Shown: positions 13,620-21,806 of the stretch, one piece after another
Numbering within the stretch: position 1 is the first letter of the stretch
Layout of the letters: every line of letters begins with the position of its first letter
Position numbers and translations under genes: made by a program
Assembly: GCA_033856335.1 (NCBI GenBank)
Contig: JAWVFG010000009.1
Span: 1-40,153 of the forward strand
Length of the DNA: 40,153 nt
Source: DASUPK01 sp033856335
GTDB taxonomy: Bacteria; Actinomycetota; Thermoleophilia; Solirubrobacterales; 70-9
Direction: 5' to 3'
The notes under the pieces: model-generated
The model's input: the letters and a program-made list of their open reading frames with translations, nothing else
Databases searched by the model: none
Told to the model about the DNA's origin: nothing

Positions 13620-15118
13620 GCGAGGGACCTGGAATCGTCTACCTGGTCGGAGCCGGGCCCGGCGACCCCGGCCTGATGACGACCCGCTCGCTCGAGCTGA
13701 TCGTCGCGGCCGACGTGATCGTGCACGACCGCCTGATCCCGGACGACGCGCTGGCCGTAGCCAGGCCGGACGCCGAGCTGATCTACGTCGGCAAGGAGCC
13801 CGGCGCGGCGAGCGTTCCCCAGGAGGGAATCGGTGAGCTGCTCGTCGAGCGTGCCCGGGAGGGAAAGCTCGTCGTCCGCCTCAAGGGCGGCGACCCCTTC
13901 GTCTTCGGACGAGGCGGCGAGGAGGCGGAGGTGCTCGCGGCCGCCGAGATCCCCTTCGAGGTCGTACCCGGCATCACCGCTGGGATCGCCGCGCCCGCCT
14001 ACGCGGGCATCCCGGTGACCCATCGCGACGACGCGTCCGCTGTCGCCTTCGTGACCGGGCACGAGGACCCCGGCAAGGAGGACTCCTCGCTCGACTACGA
14101 CGCCCTGGCGCGATTCCCCGGCACCCTCGTCTTCTACATGGGCGTCAAGGCCCTGCCGCGGATCGCCGAGAGCCTGATCGCGGCGGGTCGCGATCCGTCC
14201 GAGCCGGCGGCGGTCGTGGAGCGCGGCACCCTGCCCGGCCAGCGCACCGTGAGCTCCACCCTCGAAGGCATCGCCGCCGCCGCGGCAGAGGCGGGCATCG
14301 ATCCGCCGTCCGTGACCATCGTGGGGGCCGTCGCGGCGCGCCGGGAGCGGATCGCCTGGCTCGAGCGCCGGCCGCTGCATGGCAGGAAGGTCGTCGTCAC
14401 CCGTGCCCGCGCGCAGGCGAGCGAGCTGGCGCGCACGCTCGACGCCCTCGGGGCCGAGTCGGTCGAGCTTCCGGCCATCCGGATCGAGCCGCGCATCGAC
14501 TCCGACGAGGTGCGCCGCGCGGTGGAGTCGCTCCACGCCTACGCGCTGGTGTGCCTGACCAGCGCAAACGGGGTCCGGCTGCTGTTCGAGGCGATGGCCG
14601 CCCAGGGCCGTGACGCTCGCGCCCTCGCCAACGCGAGCGTGGCCGCGATCGGGTCCGGAACCGAGGCCGCGCTCGCGGCCCACGGAGTGATCGCGGACAT
14701 CGTGCCGGAGCGCTTCGTCGCCGAGGCGCTGGTCGAGGAGCTCAACAAGCTGGAGCTCGACGGCAAGCCGGTCCTGGTCGCCCGCGCGGCCGAGGCCCGG
14801 GAGCTGCTCCCCGACGCCCTGCGCAAGCGTGGCGCTCAGGTCGACGTCGTCGCGCTGTACGAGACCGTCGCCGAGACCCCCGACCCTGAGGCGCTGAAGC
14901 GCGCAAGCGACGCCGACTTCATCACCTTCACGTCCTCCTCGACCGTGCGCAACTTCGTCGAAGCGAGTGCCAACGGGATCCCGGAGGGCGCGAAGGTGAT
15001 CTCGATCGGACCGATCACGAGCGAGGCCGTCCGCGAGGCGGGGCTGACCGTGGACGTCGAGGCCGAGCGCCACGACATCGGCGGCCTGGTCGAGGCCCTG
15101 CTCCAAGCAGCGACGTAG
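13616..15118 (+). CDS. cobA-hemD: Fused uroporphyrinogen-III C-methyltransferase and uroporphyrinogen-III synthase
   Basis: Two enzymes are joined in 500 residues. Residues 1-250 are the SAM-dependent uroporphyrinogen-III methyltransferase (SUMT), with VGAGPGDPGLMT (11-22), VRLKGGDPFVFGRGGEE (87-103) and VPGITAGIAAPAYAGIPVTH (117-136). Residues from about 255 are uroporphyrinogen-III synthase (HemD), with VVVTRARAQASELARTL and a C-terminal FITFTSSSTVRNF segment. HemD makes uroporphyrinogen III, and the SUMT half diverts it to precorrin-2 for siroheme or cobalamin. Such fusions are known in several Gram-positive and actinobacterial lineages. The start is GTG at 13616, overlapping the hemC stop; the frame is open upstream but would overlap hemC. 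Confidence 0.95.
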   Translation: MSEGPGIVYLVGAGPGDPGLMTTRSLELIVAADVIVHDRLIPDDALAVARPDAELIYVGKEPGAASVPQEGIGELLVERAREGKLVVRLKGGDPFVFGRGGEEAEVLAAAEIPFEVVPGITAGIAAPAYAGIPVTHRDDASAVAFVTGHEDPGKEDSSLDYDALARFPGTLVFYMGVKALPRIAESLIAAGRDPSEPAAVVERGTLPGQRTVSSTLEGIAAAAAEAGIDPPSVTIVGAVAARRERIAWLERRPLHGRKVVVTRARAQASELARTLDALGAESVELPAIRIEPRIDSDEVRRAVESLHAYALVCLTSANGVRLLFEAMAAQGRDARALANASVAAIGSGTEAALAAHGVIADIVPERFVAEALVEELNKLELDGKPVLVARAAEARELLPDALRKRGAQVDVVALYETVAETPDPEALKRASDADFITFTSSSTVRNFVEASANGIPEGAKVISIGPITSEAVREAGLTVDVEAERHDIGGLVEALLQAAT

Positions 15119-15121
15119 GAT
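15116..15121 (+). promoter_or_regulatory. Possible leaderless -10 element before the SAM hydrolase gene
   Basis: TAGGAT begins with the TAG stop of cobA-hemD and lies six bases before the GTG start at 15128. The same hexamer occurs at the pyrE divergent promoter. It may allow separate transcription of the last two operon genes. Because the stop codon supplies three of its bases, chance is a real alternative. Confidence 0.35.
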
Positions 15122-15127
15122 CCGGCC

Positions 15128-15943
15128 GTGGCGACTCCACGGCCGATCACCTTCCTCTCCGACTACGGATACGAGGACGAGTTCGCCGGCGTCTGCCGCG
15201 CCGTGATCTCGCAGATCGCGCCCGGCGCGGCGCTGATCGACCTCACCCACGGGATCGGCCGCCAGCACATCCGACAGGGGGCGATCGCGCTCGCCAACGC
15301 CCTGCCGTCGTGCCCGCCGGGAGTCCATCTCGCCGTCGTCGACCCGGGCGTCGGCTCCACCCGGCGGGCGGTGGCCGTTGCCGCTGCGGAGGGGCGCTTC
15401 CTCGTGGGCCCCGACAACGGGCTGCTGTCCCGGGCGCTCGACCGGCTCGGCGGGGCGCTCGACGCAGTTGAGCTCTCGCGCTCGCCATTCCGGCTCGAGC
15501 CGCTCTCCGCGACCTTCCACGGCCGCGACCTGTTCGCACCGGTGGCGGCGCATCTCTCCCTCGGCGCCCGCCTCGAGGAGGCCGGCGAGTCGATCGACCC
15601 GGACTCCCTCACCCGGCTCGACCTCCCGACCCCGCAGATCTCGGACGGCGAGGTCGTCGCCCACGCCATCCACGAGGACGGCTACGGCAACGTGACTCTC
15701 GACCTCGACGCCTCCATGCTGGCCGAAGGGCCCATCGGCCCGGGAGACGCGCTGGAGGTGCGCGCGCCCGATGGGCGCTTCGACGCGGTCTGGGCGCGGA
15801 CGTTCGCGGACGTGGGCCCCGCCGACGTGTTGCTCTTCGAGGACTCCTCGGGCGCCCTTGCGCTCGGTGTCAGCGGCGGCAGCGCGGCCGGCCTGATGGA
15901 CCTGAGGCCGGACAGCCAGGTCACCCTGCGCCCGTCCGGGTGA
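15128..15943 (+). CDS. S-adenosyl-L-methionine hydrolase (adenosine-forming), DUF62 family
   Basis: The 271-residue protein belongs to the SAM hydroxide adenosyltransferase family, which splits SAM with water into adenosine and methionine and is related to fluorinase and chlorinase. Motifs: FLSDYGYEDEFAG (9-21), VDPGVGSTRR (71-80), GPDNGLL (94-100), FHGRDLFAPVAAH (130-142). Asp72, Arg79 and His131 keep the 7- and 52-residue spacing of the Asp-Arg-His triad described for the archaeal hydroxide enzyme. I see no loop insertion that would suggest a halogenase. The start is GTG at 15128. It sits between SAM-using SUMT and biotin ligase; its physiological role is unclear in the whole family. Confidence 0.9.
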   Translation: MATPRPITFLSDYGYEDEFAGVCRAVISQIAPGAALIDLTHGIGRQHIRQGAIALANALPSCPPGVHLAVVDPGVGSTRRAVAVAAAEGRFLVGPDNGLLSRALDRLGGALDAVELSRSPFRLEPLSATFHGRDLFAPVAAHLSLGARLEEAGESIDPDSLTRLDLPTPQISDGEVVAHAIHEDGYGNVTLDLDASMLAEGPIGPGDALEVRAPDGRFDAVWARTFADVGPADVLLFEDSSGALALGVSGGSAAGLMDLRPDSQVTLRPSG

Positions 15944-15962
15944 TCGGAAGGGTGTCCGCTTG

Positions 15963-16700
15963 ATGGAGCTCGGGCGTCCGCACCTCCACCTCCGCCGAAC
16001 CGGCTCGACCAACGAGCGCGCCAAGGAGCTGGCGATGTCCGGAGCGCCGGGAGGCCTGGTGGTCACCGCGGAGGAGCAGACCGCGGGGCGGGGGCGCCGG
16101 GGCAACGCCTGGTTCGCGCCGCCCGGGTCGTGCCTCCTCTATTCGGCGCTCGTCCGCCCATTCGCCGCCGACCAGGCACCGCTCCTGCCCCTGGCCGTCC
16201 CGATCGCCGTCTGCGAGGCCGCCGAGGCGGTGGCGCCGGTGCGCTGCCAGGTCAAGTGGCCGAACGACGTCTGGGTCGACGAGCGCAAGGTGTCAGGCGT
16301 GCTGGTCGAGGCGCGACCCGACGAGGGCTGGGCGGTGATCGGGGTCGGCCTGAACGTGGCGATCGCCCAGGATGACTTTCCGGGCGAGCTCCGGGAGACA
16401 GCCACGTCTCTGCTGCCGACCGAGGGCGAGGGCGGCATCCCTCCGGGCGGCGCGCCGGGCGTCCCGCACGCCCTCTCGGCGCTCAACGAGACCCTCGGTC
16501 GCTGGATCCAGGCGCCGGACGAAGAGGTCTTGGACGCCTACCGGACACGAGACACGCTCTGCGGCAGGCGAATCTCCTGGGAGGACGGCGAGGGTGTCGC
16601 CGGGGAGATCGACGAACGTGGGCACCTGGTGGTCGAGAAGGACGGGGGCGAGAGAGTGGCGCTGGGCGCAGGCGAAGTGCACCTCGCCATACAGCCCTAG
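15963..16700 (+). CDS. birA: Biotin--[acetyl-CoA carboxylase] ligase (monofunctional)
   Basis: The 245-residue enzyme activates biotin as biotinyl-AMP and attaches it to carboxylase carrier proteins. It has the biotin/ATP loop GRGRRGNAW (42-50), KWPNDVWV (97-104) and the catalytic lysine in DERKVSGVLVE, plus a small C-terminal SH3-like domain (from about 200). It begins directly with the catalytic domain and lacks the DNA-binding N-terminal domain of E. coli BirA, so it should not act as a repressor. I chose the ATG at 15963, with AAGGG ten bases upstream; a TTG codon immediately before it is possible. It ends one base before the convergent helicase gene. Confidence 0.95.
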   Translation: MELGRPHLHLRRTGSTNERAKELAMSGAPGGLVVTAEEQTAGRGRRGNAWFAPPGSCLLYSALVRPFAADQAPLLPLAVPIAVCEAAEAVAPVRCQVKWPNDVWVDERKVSGVLVEARPDEGWAVIGVGLNVAIAQDDFPGELRETATSLLPTEGEGGIPPGGAPGVPHALSALNETLGRWIQAPDEEVLDAYRTRDTLCGRRISWEDGEGVAGEIDERGHLVVEKDGGERVALGAGEVHLAIQP

Positions 16701-16701
16701 T

Positions 16702-19272
16702 TCAGTCCTCGGCGGGCTCGAGCTCCTGTTCGTCCGCCTCCGGCGCCGAGCCGTTCTCGGTCTCATCGACGTCGATCTCGTCGAGGTCGCGATCGTTCGG
16801 CACGCCATTCGCGGCAGCGGCGGCACCGTTCTTCTTCGAGCCACCGCCTTCCTGAGAGCCGCCCTTGCGCTTGCGCCGGCGACGGCGCCCGCCGCCGGCC
16901 TTGGGAAAGTTGCGAAGCAGCTCGCGGGCGACAGCCGAGGGCTTGCGGGCGGCGCGCATCCTGGCTCCACGGAGGACCTCCTCGCCCTCGGGCGTGTGTG
17001 AGACGCCGGCCGCGAGCAGCGCGGCGGCCAGGCGGCGGTCGTGGTTGCGGGCGGCGTGGACCAGCCGGCGCGCGTTGCGGCCGTGGGCGCGCCCGGATGA
17101 GTTGACCAGCAGGCCGAGCAGTCGCTTGGTCTCGGGCCAGCGCTGGACCGCGTACTCCTCGTGCAGGTCGCGCGTGTAGTCGGCGAGGCGCCAGACCCAG
17201 GCCTGAGCCTGGTCGCGGCGGCCGATCCGCCGCTCGGCGAGCGCCTCGAGCAGGACCTTGGTCCCGGCGTGGCGATCGTCTCGGGACCAGGTCCCGACCG
17301 TGTCGATCGCGTCGTCGAAGGCGTCTGCATCGCGCAGGGCGGCGATCTCCGCCAGCGCCTTGAGTCGAAGCTGCTGGTTGCGGTTCCGCTGCACGCAGGT
17401 GAGCAGGAAGCGGCGACGGAGCTCCTTGGCCTCGTCGTGCTGGAGCATCGCCTTGGCGCGGCGCCAGCCGGAGGGGTTGACGCGCGCGCCGGCGAGAGCC
17501 GCCCAGACGTGCTGCTCGGAGTGGTTCAGGTTCTCCACCGCGATCCGCCAGAGCTCCCGCTCGAGGACACGGAGGCGGCGGTTCGAGTCGTCGGACACCG
17601 GCACCACGCGCTTCTCGACTCTGACGCGGCGACCGCGGCCGCGCCTCACCGGGCCGACCACGATCGCGCCGCCTCGGTAGACGTCGCGGTCGAGCAGGCT
17701 GTGGAGCGTGACGATCGTCTCGTCGTGGGTGGTGGCCGGGTGAACGAGGTCGATCACGAGGCCCGCCTCCTTGCCGGGGTTGCGCCGGGTGACGCGCCCG
17801 ACACGCTGCTGGTAGACGCGGCGCGAGGCCGTCGGAGCCAGATGCATGCAGATGGTCGCCCGCGGGCTGTTCCAGCCCTCGGCGAGCAGCATCGCGTTGC
17901 AGAGCACGTCGACTTCCCCTCTTTCGAATCCAGCCAGGATCTCGGCCAGCTCGCGCTTCGGCGTCTCGCCCGAGACGGCGCGGGCGTTGATGCCGGCGTC
18001 CTGGAAGGCCTTGGCCACGTTCTTCGCGTGCTTGACGCCGGCGGTATAGACGACGCCGGGGACGCGCCGGAACCGCGAGCGATAGAGATCAGCGATCGCG
18101 ACGTTGAAAGGCGTCTGGTCGAGGAGCTTGGCGAGCTCCTCCTGGTCGAAGTCCTGGTCAACCTCTCCCTTGCGCAGGGGGACCTTGGCGATGGTGCGCA
18201 CGCCTGGACCCGGTGGGATGCGAACGCACCGCAGCGGCGCGATCACCCCACGTCGAGCAGCCTGGGCGAGATCGAAGCGGGAGGTCTGGGTCGGGAACAG
18301 GTCGGCGACGTGCCGCGCGATCAGGGCGCCGGTCGCGGTCATGCCGATGAAGACGGGGCCGACCCAGGCGCGGATGCATCCGCTCGTCTTCTCGCCGAGC
18401 GCGGTGTGGGCCTCGTCGCAGATCACGATTGAGTAGGCGTCCGAGATCCGGCCCGCGTTGCGGACGAACCACTGGTAGGTCTCGACCGTCACCGGGCCGT
18501 AGGGATGGTCGGCGCCGTCGAGCAGGGCGGGCGAGAGGCGGTCGGCGTATCCGCGGTCGGAGATCTCGCCGATGAACTGGTCCACGAGGTTGCGGCGGTG
18601 GGTGAGGATCAGGATGCCGCCGGTGCGCGACGCCTCGATGAAGCCGACTGCCGCGACCGTCTTGCCGGATCCGGTGGCGTGCTCGAACCAGAACCGGCGG
18701 TTCGCGCCCGGATCTTCCGGGGCTTCCTCGACGATCTCCTCTTCCTCCTGCTCGACCCAGTCCTCGGCCTCCTCCTCCTCGGTCGCCTCCTCTTCCTCCT
18801 CCTCGAGGGCCTCTTCCTCGGTGTCGGCACCCGCGCCGTTCTCCGAGCGCTCCTCGTCCTTGATGGCGGCGGGAGGAGGGCTCCCGTTGCCGTTGCCGGT
18901 CCAGGAGTGGCCGTTGAGCCGCTCCTGGATGTCGGCGATCATCGCCGCGAGGGTTCCCGAGAGCGCGTCAACCTGATGGGGATCGAGCTCGGCGCCATCG
19001 GCGAGATGAGGCTGTTCCTCCGAGAGGAGGCGCTCGAGCCCGAGCAGCAGGGAGAAGTCACGGCGCCATTCGATCGACGGCGCCTCACGCCCCTCGTCGA
19101 TCTCGGCGAGGGCGGCGTCCAGGGCCCTGCGGCGGGGCGTACCGGCAGCGAGGTCCTTGGGCTTTTCGCCTTCGAGCAGGAAGGGTTCGCGCGCGAACTC
19201 TCGAGCACGCTCGATGTCGGCGCTCGTAGGCGCCTTCGCCGCTTTGGCGGCCGGCTTGGTCTCTTCAGCCAT
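16702..19272 (-). CDS. DEAD/DEAH-box (SF2) helicase with acidic insertion
   Basis: The 856-residue protein has superfamily 2 motifs: LDPHQVDAL (97-104), Walker A ATGSGKT (199-205), CDEAHT (285-290), MTATG (311-315), and motif VI QQRVGRVTRR. A second RecA domain carries VVYTAGVKHAKNVA and LCNAMLLAEGWNSP. Between the HQ motif and Walker A, where about 20-30 residues are usual, there are about 95, including a Glu-rich block at 151-186. The C-terminal half (from about 560) is helical and Arg-rich. It ends in a basic GRRRRRKRK run, an Ala/Asn linker and an acidic tail. The nucleic-acid substrate is unknown; restriction-type and RecQ-like subunits share the motifs, but no methylase or specificity gene is near. 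The start is ATG at 19270-19272. Confidence 0.88.
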   Translation of the reverse strand: MAEETKPAAKAAKAPTSADIERAREFAREPFLLEGEKPKDLAAGTPRRRALDAALAEIDEGREAPSIEWRRDFSLLLGLERLLSEEQPHLADGAELDPHQVDALSGTLAAMIADIQERLNGHSWTGNGNGSPPPAAIKDEERSENGAGADTEEEALEEEEEEATEEEEAEDWVEQEEEEIVEEAPEDPGANRRFWFEHATGSGKTVAAVGFIEASRTGGILILTHRRNLVDQFIGEISDRGYADRLSPALLDGADHPYGPVTVETYQWFVRNAGRISDAYSIVICDEAHTALGEKTSGCIRAWVGPVFIGMTATGALIARHVADLFPTQTSRFDLAQAARRGVIAPLRCVRIPPGPGVRTIAKVPLRKGEVDQDFDQEELAKLLDQTPFNVAIADLYRSRFRRVPGVVYTAGVKHAKNVAKAFQDAGINARAVSGETPKRELAEILAGFERGEVDVLCNAMLLAEGWNSPRATICMHLAPTASRRVYQQRVGRVTRRNPGKEAGLVIDLVHPATTHDETIVTLHSLLDRDVYRGGAIVVGPVRRGRGRRVRVEKRVVPVSDDSNRRLRVLERELWRIAVENLNHSEQHVWAALAGARVNPSGWRRAKAMLQHDEAKELRRRFLLTCVQRNRNQQLRLKALAEIAALRDADAFDDAIDTVGTWSRDDRHAGTKVLLEALAERRIGRRDQAQAWVWRLADYTRDLHEEYAVQRWPETKRLLGLLVNSSGRAHGRNARRLVHAARNHDRRLAAALLAAGVSHTPEGEEVLRGARMRAARKPSAVARELLRNFPKAGGGRRRRRKRKGGSQEGGGSKKNGAAAAANGVPNDRDLDEIDVDETENGSAPEADEQELEPAED

Positions 19273-19422
19273 CTGAGGCTCTCTGATCCGCCGCTACCCG
19301 CCAAACGAAAGGATGGCGAGGCGCAATTGGCCTGATCACGGAAGACACCCGAGATACGGCTGTCCGCTCCGGGCTCTCCCTGGGTCCAGGAACTCAATGG
19401 ACCGATAGGAATTAAAGCACTC
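19273..19422. other. Divergent intergenic region between helicase and thioredoxin-like gene
   Basis: These 150 bases must carry promoters for both divergent genes. I see no convincing -10/-35 pair on either strand. Toward the plus-strand gene the sequence becomes AT-richer (AATTAAAG around 19410-19417) and AGGA at 19407-19410 could be a distant ribosome binding site. Confidence 0.4.
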
Positions 19423-20046
19423 TTGATCGACAACTCGTATTCCCTGAACGTGAACTCCAACCCATCGAGACACCGAATCTCCCTGGCGGCCCTCGCCGCC
19501 GGGCTGCTGGCGGGCATCGTCCTGGCCGGCTGCGCCGGCGGAAGCGGAGGGAATCCGGACTCCCGCCTCTCGCTCCAGCAGGCGACCCAGCCGCTCAGCG
19601 GCGCTCCGCCACAGCTGACGGCGATCCGCAGCCAGGCCAATCAGCTGCTGGATGGCGGGAAGGACGCGTTCGACCAGCGCATCCAGGCGCTCAAGGGCAC
19701 GCCGATCGTCGTCAACGACTGGGCCTCGTGGTGCGGGCCATGCCGCTTCGAGTTTCCCTTCCTGCAGTCTCAGGCGTCGAAGCACGCCAGGGACATCGCG
19801 TTCCTGGGGGTGGACTCGGACGACTCGGGCGGGTCGGCCAAGACCTTCCTCGGCGAGCTGCCCCTGCCCTACCCCTCCTACAGCGACCCCGACAAATCGA
19901 TCCGCCAGGAGCTGCAAGGGATCGGCTATCCAGCGACCGTCTTCTACGACCGCGCCGGGAACGTCGTCTACACCCACCAGGGCCAGTACCGGACCGAGGC
20001 CGACCTCGCGGCCGATATTCAGCGTTTATTCGCGGGTGCCCGCTAG
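19423..20046 (+). CDS. TlpA/ResA-like thioredoxin lipoprotein
   Basis: The 207-residue protein has a hydrophobic signal segment and a lipobox ending in LAGC (Cys37), so it is likely anchored outside the membrane as a lipoprotein. A thioredoxin-like domain follows, with the redox pair in WCGPC (103-107) after VVNDWAS and a likely cis-proline at YPATVFYD (Pro170). Such proteins reduce disulfides, for example apocytochrome c cysteines before heme attachment. That role would fit the ccm operon about 10 kb upstream, but the link is inference. The start is TTG at 19423; GTG at 19450 would give a more ordinary signal peptide and cannot be excluded. Confidence 0.88.
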   Translation: MIDNSYSLNVNSNPSRHRISLAALAAGLLAGIVLAGCAGGSGGNPDSRLSLQQATQPLSGAPPQLTAIRSQANQLLDGGKDAFDQRIQALKGTPIVVNDWASWCGPCRFEFPFLQSQASKHARDIAFLGVDSDDSGGSAKTFLGELPLPYPSYSDPDKSIRQELQGIGYPATVFYDRAGNVVYTHQGQYRTEADLAADIQRLFAGAR

Positions 20047-20069
20047 CGCAGCCCGTTGATGGAGAAGCG

Positions 20070-20075
20070 GATAAT
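20070..20075 (+). promoter_or_regulatory. Putative leaderless -10 element before the NfeD gene
   Basis: GATAAT matches five of six -10 consensus bases and lies six bases before the ATG at 20082. There is no Shine-Dalgarno sequence before this ATG. It may start an nfeD-slipin-GNAT-galT transcript apart from the thioredoxin-like gene, which ends at 20046. Confidence 0.45.
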
Positions 20076-20081
20076 GGATTC

Positions 20082-20549
20082 ATGACCGCACTCGCCATCG
20101 CATTGCTGGTGGTGGCCCTGCTGCTCTTCATCGCCGAGGCACATGCTCCGACGACTGTGCTGGGGCTGCTCGGCGTTGGGGCGCTCGTCGGAGCGGGCTT
20201 CGCCTGGAGAGATGCCGGGCATGACCTCCCCGTCGCCGCGATCGTGATCGGCGGCGCGATCCTCGCCGGGTTCATCGTCTTCGCCAGCCGCAAGGCGCTC
20301 GCCGCGCACCGCGACGAGCCGGTGCGAACCGGATCGGAGGAGCTGATCGGCGCGGTCGCGGAGGTCAGGGAGCCGCTCGATCCCGTGGGTCAGGTCTTCG
20401 TCTTCGGCGCTCTCTGGCGGGCCCGCACATCCGCCGGGGAGCCGATCGGCCTAGGCAATAGAGTGCGCATCAAGTCGGTGGACGGCCTGACACTGGAGGT
20501 CGAACCCGCCCCCGACCGAGACCCGGCAACCGTCGAGAAAGGAGCCTGA
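20082..20549 (+). CDS. NfeD-like membrane protein
   Basis: The 155-residue protein has three hydrophobic segments (about 1-18, 24-41, 47-67) and then a soluble beta-rich domain with the NfeD OB-fold pattern (LIGAVAEVREPLDPVGQVFV, then ALWRARTS and GNRVRIKSVDGLTLEVEP). It is the short form without the ClpP-like protease domain. NfeD proteins usually pair with SPFH/slipin proteins, and here a slipin gene starts five bases downstream. The pair probably organises a membrane microdomain; the molecular task is not established. Confidence 0.88.
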   Translation: MTALAIALLVVALLLFIAEAHAPTTVLGLLGVGALVGAGFAWRDAGHDLPVAAIVIGGAILAGFIVFASRKALAAHRDEPVRTGSEELIGAVAEVREPLDPVGQVFVFGALWRARTSAGEPIGLGNRVRIKSVDGLTLEVEPAPDRDPATVEKGA

Positions 20550-20554
20550 CAGGC

Positions 20555-21322
20555 ATGGCGATAGCGATCGGCGTGGTCGTTGTAATCGCGTTCTTCGTTC
20601 TGATCTTCCTCGGCTCAGCCGTCCGGGTCCTGCGGGAGTACGAGCGCGGGGTGATCTTCCGGCTCGGCCGGCTGATCGCCCAGAAGGGACCCGGCCTGAT
20701 CCTGCTGGTCCCGATAATCGACCGGATGGTGAGGGTCGACCTGCGGACGGTTACGCTCAATATCCCGCCGCAGGAGGTGATCACCCGCGACAACGTCCCG
20801 GCCCGCGTCAATGCAGTCGCGTACTTCCGCGTGATCGACCCCAACAACTCGATCGTCGAGGTCGAGAACTTCCTGCTCGCCACCTCGCAGATCGCCCAGA
20901 CCACGCTGCGGTCGGTGCTCGGCAAGGCGGAGCTCGACCAGCTGCTCGCCGAGCGCGAGCGCCTCAACGAGGACCTGCAGAAGATCATCGACGAGCAGAC
21001 CGAGCCGTGGGGCGTGAAGGTCAGCACCGTCGAGATCAAGGACGTCGAGATCCCGGAGCAGATGCAGAGGGCGATGGCCCGCCAGGCCGAGGCCGAGCGA
21101 GAGCGCCGCGCCAAGATCATCAACGCCGAGGGCGAGTTCCAGGCGGCCGAGAAGCTTGCGCAGGCCGCCGACATCATCTCCAAGAACCCGGCCACCCTCC
21201 AGCTGCGCTACCTGCAGACACTGCTCGAGATGGGCGTCAACCAGAACACGACGATCGTCTTCCCGCTCCCGATCGAGTTCATCGACGCCTTTTCGCAGAT
21301 GGTCAAGCGCGCGGACACGTGA
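20555..21322 (+). CDS. Slipin (SPFH/band 7, stomatin-like) membrane protein
   Basis: The 255-residue protein has one N-terminal membrane hairpin (3-24) and a band 7/SPFH domain. The VREYERGVIFRLGR-like start reads VLREYERGVIFRLGRL, followed by GPGLILLVPIID, RVDLRTVTLNIPPQEVITRD and VNAVAYFRVIDP. The coiled-coil segment MARQAEAERERRAKIINAEGE is typical and supports oligomerisation. The start ATG at 20555 lies just after the nfeD stop, with GAAAGGAG overlapping the end of nfeD as a ribosome binding site. Slipin/NfeD pairs are conserved bacterial units. Confidence 0.94.
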   Translation: MAIAIGVVVVIAFFVLIFLGSAVRVLREYERGVIFRLGRLIAQKGPGLILLVPIIDRMVRVDLRTVTLNIPPQEVITRDNVPARVNAVAYFRVIDPNNSIVEVENFLLATSQIAQTTLRSVLGKAELDQLLAERERLNEDLQKIIDEQTEPWGVKVSTVEIKDVEIPEQMQRAMARQAEAERERRAKIINAEGEFQAAEKLAQAADIISKNPATLQLRYLQTLLEMGVNQNTTIVFPLPIEFIDAFSQMVKRADT

Positions 21323-21356
21323 GCGCCGCCGACCATCGCCTCGTTCAGACGCGCGC

Positions 21357-21806
21357 TTGAGCTCGGACTGCCGGCTCACCGTCACCGTGCGTGCGACCCG
21401 CGACGCCGCGGAGATCGACGCGGCGATGCGACTGCGGATTCGAGTCTTCTTCGGCGAGCAGGGCGTCTCCCGGACGGAGGAACTGGACGGCCTCGACGCC
21501 GAGTCCACCCAGATCGTGGCGCTCGATGAATCCGGCGTCATCGCCACCTGCCGGCTGCGGTACCCGGACGCCGGAACGTGCAAGCTGGAGCGCATGGCGG
21601 TCGAGCAGCGGCTCCGGGAGCTGGGCGTCGGCAGCACGCTGCTGGCGGGAGCCGAGACGGAGGCCAGGAATCGCGGAGCCGGCGAGATGATCCTGCACGC
21701 ACAGCGGCGCGCCGAGCCCTTCTACGCATCGAACGGGTACTTCGCCGAGGGCGAGACGTTCATGGAGGCGGAGATCGAGCACGTCCGGATGCGGAAGGCT
21801 CTCTAG
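21357..21806 (+). CDS. GNAT family N-acetyltransferase (ElaA/YjcF-like)
   Basis: The 149-residue protein shows the GNAT acetyl-CoA loop in LERMAVEQRLRELGVGSTLL, then MILHAQRRAEPFYASNGYF, typical of ElaA/YjcF-like acetyltransferases. An N-terminal RVFFGEQGVS segment also matches that group. The substrate is unknown. I use TTG at 21357; GTG at 21387 would begin just before the conserved VRATRD strand and is a close alternative, since neither has a clear ribosome binding site. The next gene starts on the base after its stop codon. Confidence 0.82.
   Translation: MSSDCRLTVTVRATRDAAEIDAAMRLRIRVFFGEQGVSRTEELDGLDAESTQIVALDESGVIATCRLRYPDAGTCKLERMAVEQRLRELGVGSTLLAGAETEARNRGAGEMILHAQRRAEPFYASNGYFAEGETFMEAEIEHVRMRKAL

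Noticed and set aside
15128..15943. Fluorinase or chlorinase function for the DUF62 family protein
   Set aside because: The Asp-Arg-His hydrolase triad and spacing are present and I see no halogenase-type loop insertion. Hydroxide adenosyltransferase is the simpler call.
13004..16105. A 1,033-codon open frame on the minus strand across hemC, cobA-hemD and the SAM hydrolase
   Set aside because: It is antisense to well-identified enzymes. Its protein reads as Arg/Gly/Asp-rich low complexity without any domain. Long antisense frames are expected in GC-rich DNA.
16702..19272. A restriction or phage-defence system built around the helicase
   Set aside because: No nuclease motif, methylase, specificity subunit or other defence gene is adjacent. 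The neighbours are biotin ligase and a thioredoxin-like lipoprotein.
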